From the NCBI GenBank assembly GCA_973895155.1, contig OZ316894.1, positions 26,474,001 to 26,538,000 of the forward strand: 64,000 bases of DNA. The letters are read 5' to 3'. Under the pieces are notes generated by a model. That model did not search any database, was not told the origin of the DNA, and saw only the letters and a list, made by a program, of their open reading frames with translations. The translations under genes were made by a program, and so were the position numbers. The stretch comes from Marsupella aquatica. Its lineage: Eukaryota; Marchantiophyta. Below, one piece after another: positions 25,985 through 37,470 of this stretch (positions within the stretch are counted from its first letter, which is position 1; the number at the start of each line of letters is the position of its first letter).

Positions 25985-28440
25985 TTGTCTGATCCAGCTT
26001 GCCACTCTCATCCTCCAAAACATAGACACCTTTGTCGCTCTTATCATTTAGCCCAGGCCGATGAATATCATCATGCTATCCAGGCCCTTTCTCCCACCAC
26101 ACCAAGCCCCCCTAGCGAGGTCACCTTGACGGCCCTTCTGGATCTCCATCCTCAGCCCTATGATCAACTCCCTTTGTTCGTGGAGGATTTTGAGCCCGAG
26201 GAGGATCTTTAGTTTAGTAGGGACCACTTGACTTATGCCTTCCTCCATGCCTCGCGTTGCGTGGCTAGTGGCCCCTCTGGCTATGTCTTTGAGCATTTTC
26301 ATGATTTATTCCCCCTGAGGATCCTCAATCTGATTTTCCAGTTTTCTTCTCCTTCTGCCAATGGATTGCAGCCGGCCGTTTGCCTCCTCCCGTCTCTTGG
26401 CTTTTGAGTGCTTCTCGTTTATTGGACATGGCTAAGTCTTCATTGGGTGTCCGGCCCATAGCTATTGGAGAGGTTTTTCTTCGTCTTGTGTCTCGCACAC
26501 TTTTGTTGCAGTATTGCTTTGCACTATCGGATCATATCTCTCCACATCAATTTGCAGTGGGCGTTCTTGGCGGTTGTGAGAAGGTTATTGTAGGCATTTG
26601 CGCTACCTTGGACCTCCACCCTGATTGGGTTGTCCTCTAGGTTGATGTCTCTAATGCTTTCAATACGGTTTCTCGGGCAATAATTTTTTGTGCTTTGAGG
26701 GCGGCAAATCCAGACATCCAGACCCTTATCCCCTTTGTCCATTTTTTTTATGGACTTGAGGCCCCTCTCTTCTATAGTCATCACACCTCTATAGGAGTAT
26801 GTATCACTCTTTCTTCTGTAGAAGGAACACGTCAGGGTGACCCTTTGGGTGGGTCTCTTTTTGCCATTGCCCATTTTATAGCTTTACAGGAAGCCTCTGT
26901 GGCCCACCCCCGGTGTATCTTCCCCCCCCCCTTTCAGATGACACCCACATCACCGGTCCACCCGCAGCGGTTATTTGTGCCTTTGCCACCCTTTCCACCC
27001 ATTTGTTGGGCCTCGGTTTACGGGTTCAGCCTGTGAAGAGTCCTGCATGGAGTCTAGCTGGGTTACCCTTTGATCTTGTGGTTCCCCTTGGGTTCTTACG
27101 TCCAACCGACAATCTTTGGGTCCTTGGCTCCCCAGTCGGTACCATCTCCTTTTGTCATCTTTCATTGCTGACGCTCTGTAGACTACCTTAGCCCCTACTC
27201 CTATGCTCTCTAAGTAAGCAGATTCTTAGGCAACATTTGGGTTGTTGTTGAGATGCATCCACACTCATGCGTCTTATTTGGGTAGGACCCATCCCCCTAT
27301 CAAGGATCTTTATCTACACGTACCTCCGAGCGTTTGATGTCTCCATTTGTGAGAATTTGGCCTCTCTTTTAGGGCCAAGTACTTTGCTCTCATCTCTGTG
27401 GCTTCATCGATAGCTCAGTCTTCCTATTTCCCAAGGTGGTTTTGGGCTTACTTCCATTGAGTGCCTTGCACCTTTGGCCTTTTTGGGCGCATGGGTGGCC
27501 ACCTCCTCATTATTGGCAGATTGTTTCCTTACTGAGGATCAATCTTTTTAAATTTTGTCTCTCATAGAGGTAGAGGAGGGTTCCCTCCCATTTAAGGTTC
27601 ATTTGCGCGCAGCGCGGTCATCATTATCAGATCCTATTCGAGCTACGTTACCTTCATTTCAGGAGTTTTTATCCTTGGACCCCGTCCGTCTTCAGGCAAA
27701 CCTTGTTGGTCGTATGCACGCTTTCACCCTCTCCAGCATCCTCACCAAGGCACTTGACACGGACCAAGCTCGGATCTTGGCTCGAATTCTTTCTTCTAGA
27801 GGGAAGGGCGCAGGAGGATGGCTTTCAAGTCAATCCAATCATTCCTCATCTACGGATGTCTTCAACAGAGTTTTTGACAACCATGCGTTTTCATAAGAGG
27901 CTACCCCACCCATTTCTTGCTAGTTTATCTCCTTCTTGCACTTGTGGGAAGCCTTGTGATGCCACTGGTGTCCATCTTCTTTGGTGCAGTTTGGGAGGCA
28001 AAACCATTTTTCTTCACGATGTTGTGAGAGATGCGATTGCTCAGGTTCTCTCTGGCTCTTTGGTCTGCATGCGGCGAGAGGTGGTGCTTGAGTTACCTGG
28101 TCCTCCATCACAGCGGTTACGGGTGGATCTTACCATGGTTCATGAGGGTCAACGTACTTTGGCAGATGTAGTGGTGGCAAACCCATTGTGCCAAGACATC
28201 ATTGGGACAACGACAACAACGACAGGGGCAACGGCATCATGAGCAACAACAACAAAGGAGGCCAAATATGTTGCACAAGCTTCATTTGATAGTTTTCGCC
28301 CCCTTGCTCTTGAGATATTTGGGCATCTCCATCATCAATTCAATGGGCTTCTTCGATAAGCTGCTCGGGATGTTCATGGCCCCATGGGTCCCACTGAACC
28401 CCTGCTATATGTGTTGACCATGCACTTTCACCAACGCATT
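25985..28440 (+). pseudogene. Broken non-LTR reverse transcriptase
   Basis: Read in order across frame changes, the polymerase blocks are ASGPSGYVFEHFHDLF (26270), SWLLSASRLL then GVRPIAIGEVFLRLV (26396-26490), SPHQFAVGVLGGCEKVI (26540), motif A VDVSNAFNTVSRA (26641), motif B EGTRQGDPLGGSLFA (26821) and motif C LSDDTHITGP (26931). Downstream comes a Cys/His block, CTCGKPCDATGVHLLWC, followed by LGGKTIFLHDVVRDAI (27940-28040). This order fits plant non-LTR reverse transcriptases lacking a recognisable RNase H. Breaks: TAG at 26217, a shift near 26315, TAG at 26638-26640, a shift at the C-run near 26922-26934, and further shifts after 27190 and near 27800. It is dead. Family assignment below non-LTR is not possible by eye. 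Confidence 0.85.
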
Positions 28441-28739
28441 TTAGTCACCTTATAGCGTGCTCAAGCTTGGGCCATCTATTGTTGATCTCTAGTAGTGGGT
28501 GCTAGTGTGCCTCCGCAACGGCTAGTCCCCCTAGAGGACATTCCAATCGCACTTGCCAATTTAGTTTCGACACTTGCTGTGAACCATTAGCTTTTTGCCA
28601 CATTTACTATGAATGATGAGGACCTCGATCCATTTGCAATATTTTTAGTTTCTCTTTCTTGGTTTTTAGGGGTTTTGTGATGCCTTGCCAAGATCACGAA
28701 GTAATAATTAAGCCTAAAATAATGGCTAAATAAGGATAT

Positions 28740-31700
28740 ATAGAGAGTATAAGGTAACAATAAAGACCGATGCCGATTACTACGTATTCGATGATAAGGG
28801 AAAGGATCCAACGGTTGAGATCCGGTGGGATTTGGAGTTATGACCTAAATCCATGCTTGATCACAAAGACCCCTAAGTGGCGGCTTCGGAGTGAAGAGAC
28901 CAATACTCTGCCATTTTGCATTCTCGTGTACACGGTCTTGACATTGAGGAGCGACTGTCAGTCGAGTGCATGTGGTGGATTGGGAGATTGCACAAGTTCT
29001 TGGCATTCGGTGGAATGAACACGGTGAATCAGACAGGGAAGTTTTGGGGCTGTTTTCTTGAAGAAGCAAGGCAGCTGATATCTACGTATGAAGATGTTGA
29101 GCCGGAGCGCGCAGCTAGAGAACAAGCGGAGCTTGCGCGATTGTGGGGAATTCACAAAACAGCATTTGTAGATACGGAGGAGGTGTTGGAAAAGTTCTCG
29201 TGGACACCCACCAGTGCGGAGCTTGACGAATTGCTGATTCGGGAGAATAAGGTCGTGGGGATTAGGGCGGCAATCAAGAATGCAGGGCAGCCACTTTGGG
29301 AATTGAAGGGTCATACTGCGAAGTGGACTAAGGAAGCTATTCTTGGGGAGTATTCAGGTGTTGAAGAGATGAAGCGCAAGGGAAGTTCGGCATCCGCAAC
29401 TCCAGCAAAGCGAACTAGGTCAGAGAGACCAATCAAGACGGAGGCCGAGGCAGTTAGAGATCGGGCTGTAGAGGATAAAACCATGACAGGGTGGGCGGAC
29501 AGGTTACCTGCCGATTTACAATTACAGTTTGCAAGAGATGAGGATGAGGTCTTCAGTGCCGTTCAGGATAATAAATATGCAGGATACATGAATGACACTG
29601 GGTTGGAGGGCTTTGTCAGGTTGTCTTGGAGGATGGTAGACATACCGGATGAGGATCTGTTGGACTTCGTGGGATGCTGGGAGGCTTCTTCCAACACGAC
29701 GCTGCTGTATGGAAAGGTGTTCGAACTAACACCTGCGCTTATCAAAGCCGTCTTCGCTTTACCAAGAGGAAGGAACACTAAGGTGGAGCAGAGGAAGACG
29801 TTGCCGGATGACCAGTTCAAGTCATTTCCAGGGCCTTCCACTAAGAATGGGTTTTTCAGGAATCAATGTACCAACCCGCATATAGGGCAGCTGATTGATT
29901 TTCTGAGGGTCACGTTGCATTGTACCTTGCCGAGAGCGGAAATCGGCAAAGCCCAGGTATTTTTGGTGGAGAATATTGATTCAAGCCGAGACTACAACGG
30001 CTATCTTTTAATGCAGTTGAAGAAGGCATTAAATGAAGAAAAGCAGAGCATTGGGGAAGGAGTAGTATCCAGACTAGGGTACCATCTGCAATTACTTTGC
30101 CGATATGCAAGAAGCCAGTCTTTTGCACCGGTGTTGCCTATACAGGAGCGGATGCCGATCACTGCACCACTTGAGGAGGTGGAGGAGGACGAGGAGCCTC
30201 TAAGCAAATGACGCCACGGGAAGAGGTTGGCAACACAGGCAACACAAGAACGGGAGCATGTCCCTATCAAGGAGCCAGAGGTAGTAACCTACGATGTGGT
30301 GAGAAATCCGTTGCACCGGCCTACTCGTAATAATCCATATGCAACCATCCAATTGGTCGAGAGGAAGATGACTGCCAAAGAGAGAAAGAAATATGACGAG
30401 TGAATGGATTTGGAGACAAATGAGGAGGTAAGCCGAAGCCAGGAGAGGCCGGTATTTAGAGCTTCTAACAGAGCCCAAGTGGAGGGACCTGTGGAGGAAA
30501 ATCAACCAACAGTAGCCCAACAATATTCGGAGGAAGAGATTGTGGGCTTTGAAGAAGAGGCCGACATGCTAGGTAGTCAGGTTAATGTGGATGACTACGA
30601 CGACGATTATGTCAATCACGGGGAGAGGCCGGTGCCAGGAGTTAGAATGATGGGAAGGTTTTGTAGAAGACTTCCCGCAGTTTTCTATGGCAAGTCGGAG
30701 GACCAGAAAACACCAAAATCTCCTCCACCTAATGTGACGCCATTAGAATTTGACAAGATGAAGGAAGCTGAAGTCGGGCTACAAGAGTGGATTTTAAGGA
30801 ATGGGGGGCCCATAATGCAGAATAGGAATGCCAGCTACCAGGAGGAGAGTGGCCGGAAGAAATAAGATGGCTAAATGAGAAGCAGGCCAAACCTCTCACT
30901 GACTTCGATCAGCTGAGGGAGGAGACTTGGGAGAGACGACCCCAATGGCAGATGCCAGTATCACCTGGGAGGTCAAACTACGCAAGAAATCAAGCTAAGG
31001 AGTATGGAGACATGTGTGGACTCTTAGCCTTAGAAATCTTCAGCAATGAGTTGGAATCCGGGCCATTTCTTAGAAAAGAAGTGGCTGATCAGATGAGACT
31101 GGAGGAGGCAATGACATTGGAGCGATTGAAGAAGGAGGAAGTGATTGCTCGGCTTTGCGGCATGGAAGCAGAGGTGGCTAAATCAAGGGTGAATCAACAA
31201 GCACAGCAGGATCTCTTGGCTAAGCAGCAGGAATTAGAGATGGCGAACAACCAATTGGAAAACTACCAATTGGATAACCAGCAGATTAAAGAGAAATTGA
31301 CAAAGGTGCAGCTGGAGTTAGCCGATGCAAAGGAGGAGGTACAGCGTCTTAATCGGCAAGTCGATAGGCTTAGGAAGGCGGCTAAAGACCAGACCACTCA
31401 GAGCGAGAAGGCCTTGGCCGTAGCCCAAGGGAAGCATGAAAAGCTACTTGATCGGCTGGATGCCATGCGGGAGAAACATGAGGACGCCCTGAGTATAGCG
31501 GCCAATGATCACCTAAGCCGAGCCCAACAAATATGCAAGGAGCTTCAGGGGGATATAGAGAAGACAAAGAAGGCATGGAAAGAGGAGGTCACGAAGCTGG
31601 AAACCATCAATAACTCCTTGAAGGCAGCCGTAGATAAGCAAGAGTTGGAGATCGTGCAGATCTTAAATGAGGAGCTGAAGGCGGCCAAGGCTGAGATACT

Positions 31701-32364
31701 ACGGCTTAACGATGAAGTTGAAGACGTATCTTAGGAGTTGGAGGAGGCCAAGGATAAGATGATTGGGTTGCAAAGGCGTGCCGACAATCAAACAAAGAAA
31801 TTGAAGAAGTATGTCGAAGCGAGATATGGGTCACCAACTGAAAGGCTTCTCGTCAGTAGTATGGTAGGCGGAAATATAGTGAAGCTGAAGCCGAAGCCGA
31901 GCTCACTATTGTCAAGCGTGACTGGGGGCAAAGCCATGCAGTTGGTGGCAGATTTGGCAAAGACATTCATGGAGCCGGGCGATAATAAAGTTAAGCCCCT
32001 TAAAGCCACTCCGGAGGAAGTCGAGAGCATGGCCGCTCACATTTGCGGTACAGTGGCCCTGAAAGTAGTTGTGGTAGAGGTAAGTACTGCGGATCAACTT
32101 GGAGCTGCGGTGACAGGTTCAGACGATGGTACTGCTTCTATGGATGCCCAAAACGTGAAGCCGTGGGTTATCGAGACCGAGCGCATTGGGGAGCAGGCTT
32201 GGATTGAGGAAGTTAAGGCAAAGGCTCTCCAGGCCGTTGCCGATGAGGATGAAGCTGAGGCCAAACCCGAAGCCGTAGTTAATGTGGCCGAGGGGAGTCA
32301 ACCGAAGCCGAGTACAGGGGAAGGTGCAGAGTCGGACGGCTCAGGATTACCACTGGTAATCTGA
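28740..32364 (+). pseudogene. Decayed ORF of about 1,200 codons with a long coiled coil, unknown element
   Basis: One frame runs from about 28740 (DADYYVFDDKGKDPTVEIRW) to 30850, then shifts once and continues 30952-32364. In-frame stops stand at about 28849, 28879, 28894, 30209, 30401 and 31732. The N-terminal third has a globular, Trp/Leu-rich part: FVRLSWRMVDIPDEDLLDFV, GKVFELTPALIKAVFALPRG, IGQLIDFLRVTLHC. An acidic linker follows, then about 250 residues of heptad-like Leu/Glu/Lys sequence (31100-31840, for example LRLNDEVE and VQRLNRQVDRLRKA). I do not recognise the protein. The layout recalls the 'putative plant transposon protein' type, where a GK.F..TP.LI..L.LP block precedes other domains; that is inference only. 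No terminal repeats were found. Confidence 0.55.
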
Positions 32365-33420
32365 CAATTAAGGCGGGCCAGTCGTCAGTTGGAAGGAGGA
32401 CATGGTGGAAGGAGAAGGGCTTGGGCCAGGAGAGCGCGGACGTTGTAGGATGTGGACAGGGCAAGTAGTGCTCTGACGGCTTGAATAGTTTGATTGTGTT
32501 AGAGGTCCGGATCCATCAGGGTTTTCGGCTTAGGCAGATTAGTTTCATTTTTGTTAAATAAAAAGGATTATCGCGGTGGCAGGTCGGGATTGCTGGGGTA
32601 AGCTTTCCGTGCTTCTTTTAGTCACGCTGCAAGGATAAAAACCTGGGCAGCGTGGCTGGGAGGGGTTGTTTTCTTAGTCAAGGCTTTAGTGTAAAATCTG
32701 TATTGTTGTGAGCACAGGAAGCTCTCGGCTAAATCTAGACCGCGGGGTATCAGTAAACCACCAATTCCCTTGGATTTCTGAGCAATTATTTGAATTGAGT
32801 TGGCCTCATTGCCTAGTTCACAGATTCTTGCCATCCAAGAAGTTGAGTGTTGTGATATCTGTTGCTTGATCAATTTAAGTCAGATAGGGTGAACTGTTGA
32901 GCAAAGTACAATCGCATTGTCTTGATTGGAGACTGCCCAATCAAACTTTGAGAGAAAAGTGAGGATTGAGAGTGTTTAGTCGGTGAAGTGTGGGTTGAGT
33001 CCGTCTGAAAAAGACCTTCAGCCGGCTTAAGAAATTAAGCTGTAGGGGTACATTCTGGGAGCGGAATACAAATATACCTGAAGAAGTTAAAGATGAATTA
33101 GGTGTCTCAATTGTGCACAATTCACAAGCCCAGTGAAAGAATCGGTCCGGCAAGTGTGGATCGAAGGAGAGGATCGCATTTCCAAGCCAAATAGCTGCCA
33201 TACGGCAAGAGGATGGACATAAACGAGTGGTTTATGATCGTTTGAGGGTAGTTCTTGGGGTTAGAGGTCTTGGGAAACGCGCCACAGGTTTCCTTTTGCT
33301 CACTTCCTTTGGGTTTGGTTTTGTCCACTTGGGGCCTCTTTTGTTTATTCTTTTGTACTCTGTTTGACCCTTTTTGTAAAAAGTTTGTGTATTTACTTTC
33401 TACATTGACATCTTTAACAG
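32365..33420. other. Sequence after the decayed ORF, no gene seen
   Basis: Moderately GC-balanced, possibly the 3' region of the preceding element. No ORF with motif, and I found no repeat matching the sequence before 28740. Confidence 0.4.
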
Positions 33421-33478
33421 AATGACATCTATTTCATGAGGACATCTTCTATGCAACGCACTGGTGTTGCCGCGCTAA
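33421..33478 (+). mobile_element. Helitron 3' tail without a matching 5' end nearby
   Basis: Two or three gacatct units lead into atgcaacgcactggtgttgc and a terminal CTAA followed by T. This is the same tail type as Helitron 1. The corresponding TC start was not found, so the element is either truncated or much longer and could include the decayed ORF upstream. Confidence 0.6.
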
Positions 33479-33787
33479 TAAATGAGACATGGCAATTTCA
33501 CAAAAATGTTGTGCAATGCACCAACATTGGGCGATCAAACACATGGCTTGACATTAGTATTCCAACATTCATGCATTATGTCTTTGTCAGGAGGATTGCT
33601 TTATATTATTTGACTATTTTTGCAACCTACACTCGCACACCTAATAACATTGCCACAATCACATGGTGGCAATCCTTGTCTCACCTACATTTCTCTACCT
33701 CTGCTCAGCATTTTTGCCTCGGGTCAAAATCTTTCCTCATTGTCGGTGTTCAAAGAGGTTCAAAGCCGTCTATCCAGGTCACCATAA

Positions 33788-34692
33788 TCTACGACTATAA
33801 TACCCTATCCCGCCAAAAAGGTAGGATGGTTCATTTACAGACCCAATAAAAGTGGCAACCAATCGTGACCCTTCATTAAAACATTTGGTTTTTGACACTA
33901 CTAGATCTATCCATACACACCTCCATAACCATCAAAAACTAAATGCCTGCCCAAGCTGCCCATTAGCTTGCCTGCACCTGCCGAAGATAAAAATTTAATA
34001 AAAAATTTAATAAAAAAAATTTATACAAAAAATATATAGAAAACTTAACACTATTTCTCTCAACATTTAAAACTTGAAAAACTTAGTTTTTTGTGTCACT
34101 CTATTATGCTTGGACTCTATGATACGATGGCCGCTATGATCTCACATCTCTAATTTTGATGTGCAACACATGGGTTATTGAACACCATCACAACAACTCC
34201 AGGCCGGGATCACACATAACATACCTCAACAACTACATGATTGCAAAGCTTATTATTTTCTGCCTCACTTTGACATCTTTTATTGCCTTCACATAATTTG
34301 CTAATCTTTACATATTTATCTTTCCTCAATAGATTTTCCTGGCCCTGGTCATTTTCCCCGCATCTTTCTCTTATTTTGTCGTCTTTTTCTCACATTGATA
34401 TCTTTATCTCACCACAACATTTATTTTTGTCTTTGACATCTTTTTTTCTCCTCAAGAACTTTTTTCACCTTCATATCTTTATCTCACCATGACATTTTTC
34501 ACCTTCGACATCTTTTCCTTATCTGTACATCTTTTTCTCACCTTGCCATCTTTTCACTCCTCTATATCTTTTTCTCTACTCGACCTTTTTTTTTCACCTT
34601 GACATATATTTCTCTCATTGACATATTTTTGCACCTCAACATCTTTGTCCTCACCTTGACATCTTTTGTGCAACGCATAAGCATCGGGCTAC
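33788..34692 (+). mobile_element. Helitron 2, non-autonomous
   Basis: The start is TCTACGACTATAATACCC, preceded by A. The end is caacgcataagcatcggg then CTAC, followed by T. The 3' half (about 34260-34670) holds the same ttgacatctttttctcacc minisatellite as Helitrons 1 and 3. The 5' halves of Helitrons 2 and 3 share cactaga/tagatctatccata and caagctgccc-like blocks. Element copy 4 is inserted exactly at its 3' end. Confidence 0.8.
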
Positions 34693-34693
34693 T

Positions 34694-36186
34694 AGTGGTG
34701 GACCTCACCACCCAGCGCCCTCACCAATCCCAGCACTCTCGCCTAAGTGCCCTTGGTGTCCGAACGCCTCCACGAAATACCTTGAGCAAGCACCCAAGTG
34801 CCTCTTGCACCACCAGCGGCCCCTCCCATACGAAGCCGCACTTGCTCACCTACACGACCGCTACTCAATGATCCTCACTGTCTGCACAAGCAACCAAGCA
34901 CCTCGGTAAGTAACCCCTCAGGATCTAGAACTCGCCAAGTCTAGCATCCTAACTCAAGCTCAATAGATGTTGGTAAATAGGTCAACGACAGGTCCTCCCG
35001 ATGCCATAAGCCAGAACCAGAACCCACGCCCATTGTCCGTCCAGGAAAGCTCCTTCCTTGGGTGCGGCCCGGGTTCCCCCTCGTACCTATCCATCACCAA
35101 CTGACCGCCCTGACCTCAGGACATGCTCATGGCCCAAATAGCGTAGCTTGTCCTAAAGCTTGTCCCAAGCTTGTCTCAACACGCTGGGACCAGAACGTCC
35201 CCGACTCTAACAACCGCTCCCAGTTTGCCCCACTGCTGGTCTAGGGACCGAGCGCCCTTGGGACTCAGCCTCCAGACCTACTTGGCCTTGCCTCCCCAAT
35301 GCAAGCTCCCTTGGGAGGTTGAACGCGGCTTGGCTGCTGTTCGGCAGGATTTGGCAAGCGGACGAGCTAACACCCGCAAACCACGAGAACCCATGGCACC
35401 CCCGGACCCATCTGAGCTCAAGAGGGCATAGCCCTCCTCAAGAGCTTTCCAACACACCCAAGAAGTCCTCCAACGGACTTCCCGTTGGGGAGATATCGCC
35501 ATTTCCGTTTGGCAGTTTCCCTTAGTGTCGCGACCGCCGCGGCTCACGACTTCGGCTCGGCCTTAGTCCCCAGGGAGACACCACTCCCCTCATATATGCT
35601 TATGGAGACCTGCCACCCCCGGACCAGCTTTGGTCCCTAAATATTTGGCCCCCAACCCGGATCCCATCGCGCATAATGGGCGCGCCACCAACTGGCAACG
35701 CCCATAACTTTCTTGATAGGCATCGCAAGTGGAGTGCCTTAGTCCATTGTGACCGGGCCAACCCAGTGCTCATGCCTAGGCCCTCAAAGCTGATCGCCGC
35801 TCGGGGCCCCCGACCGGCCCAACCCAGAGCGGGCCACAACTTGCGCCCCAAGCGTCCGTTGCCAATGGCGTCAACTCCATTAGCCTTGGGTCCAAGAGGA
35901 GCTCACTCCCAAGCCCTCAGAACTCAAAGTCCATCCGACGGTCTGGACGGTCATCCTTGAGCCCGACCCATTTCCCCTTGACCCGACCAGTCATAGGCTA
36001 GTCCAAGTCCTTAGTGTGTGTCCCTAGCTTGGCCCCTTGCCTCGCCAGTGCCACGTCTCATTGCCCACAAGTCTCCCCATGCTAAGTCCTCCCCGGATGG
36101 CCTATCCGAGCGTGGACCATAAGGGAGCTCGGCGTCGGAGTCAGCGACGCCGGAACTAAGTGTTAAGGTAGTTGAGTTCCACGACT
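34694..36186 (+). mobile_element. Copy 4 of the 1.5-kb element family
   Basis: It starts AGTGGTGGACCTCACC and ends gtagttgagttccacgact. The perfect target duplication CTACT lies at 34689-34693 and 36187-36191. Length is 1,493 bp. Its ends are the clearest imperfect terminal inverted repeats of the four copies, with 15 of the first 19 bases complementary. Confidence 0.92.
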
Positions 36187-36191
36187 CTACT

Positions 36192-37190
36192 CCACATATA
36201 TTATGGCGGGGCCCTATCACGGTCTAGAGGCTTCACCCTACAAGCCTAGACCCCAACTCTAGCTTCTCATTGCGATTAGTTATATAAAATCATCCACGAA
36301 TCTATTGGATTACTTAACACTGGTAAATAATATCGTTGATAATTCTCACTACTAGAGCACTTGATATAACTCAAAATGTCACTGCTTTGTAACACATCAA
36401 AAAAGCAAGCAAGGTGGGAGGTGGGGGTTGCCCAAATGAAAAAGAAAAGGCAAAAACACCCTTCCTTTACTCCCCTCATTCAAAAACTAGGGAACAAATC
36501 AAACAACATCAACCCCACAAAAAATCAAAATTCTCTCAGTCCACAGCTAAAAGTTATAAATAGTTCATGCTTCCTATGAACCAGACTAAAGTACAATCAC
36601 ACAGAGGGTACCAAAGGTATCTTTATATCATATTGTATTGTATAGCCAACATTTGTACCTCGTACCCTAAAAGCAAGCATGTCGCCTTCGACACCCGGTT
36701 GAGTCAATCCATGAGTGTGACAAAACCCTGGAAATCATTCGAGGCTCAGGTTTGTATTTTCTTTTCATATTTGTAATCAATCCAAGAGTATAAAACACCC
36801 TGGATAACATTTGAAGTTGAGTCTTGTACCCTCTTTTCAAATTTGTACATGAACATGAGGAGAATGTTTGGCGGGATCCCCTAGTATATGAGAACTGTAA
36901 GTTAACAAGATTATTCATAAAATCTAGGTTTTTCTTTTCATTTGCGAAGGAGCTGGGCATGTCAGGTAGTACAGTGATGTTATATTGGTTTTTTTATTTA
37001 ACTTTGTGCCCCATGTTCTCAAAAAGCCACTCCACTATTTGACCAATCATCACAACATGGGTTAATGCGCGGGCGAATAGGGTAATTGGAGGCGTCTTTC
37101 TAATGACTATACATGGGTCCACATAATTCATGTACTGGAGGAGTTGAGGAGGCTAACTGGCTAAGCAACTTGGGCTTTATTACTTAAAAA
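36192..37190. other. Spacer with a diverged tandem duplication
   Basis: At about 36700-36850 two 75-bp units share atcaatccaagag/tcaatccatgag, accctgga.a.cattgag, and ttcttttcatatttgta/tcttttcaaatttgta. Nothing else is recognised. Confidence 0.45.
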
Positions 37191-37470
37191 TTAATAAAGT
37201 AACAACTGCGAACAAAAGGGGGGCGCGAAAACGCTTTCGGTAGCGGGAATCAAAGCGTAGGGCGTGACACGTACACCACGATGAGCTGTAAACAGCGCTA
37301 GACAGTAATTAGACCGGTAACCAACTGACACTACTGTCACAGCGATGACCCGTAAGCAGCGATACCGAAACCAGTAATTAGAGCGGTAATCAGGATTAAT
37401 GCTGTACATTTAGAGTGTTAATAATGATTAGTGCCGTAAGAATGAGCTGTACACGGCGATAAGCAGTGAT
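37191..37470 (+). promoter_or_regulatory. Motif-dense region upstream of taxilin
   Basis: Short words recur: cagtaattaga(c/g)cggtaa (twice, about 37301 and 37371), gagctgta(a/c)ac(a/g)gcg (twice), and agcagcgat/agcagtgat. They lie about 1.1 kb before the taxilin ATG. A role in transcription is speculation; they could equally be a decayed repeat. Confidence 0.3.
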
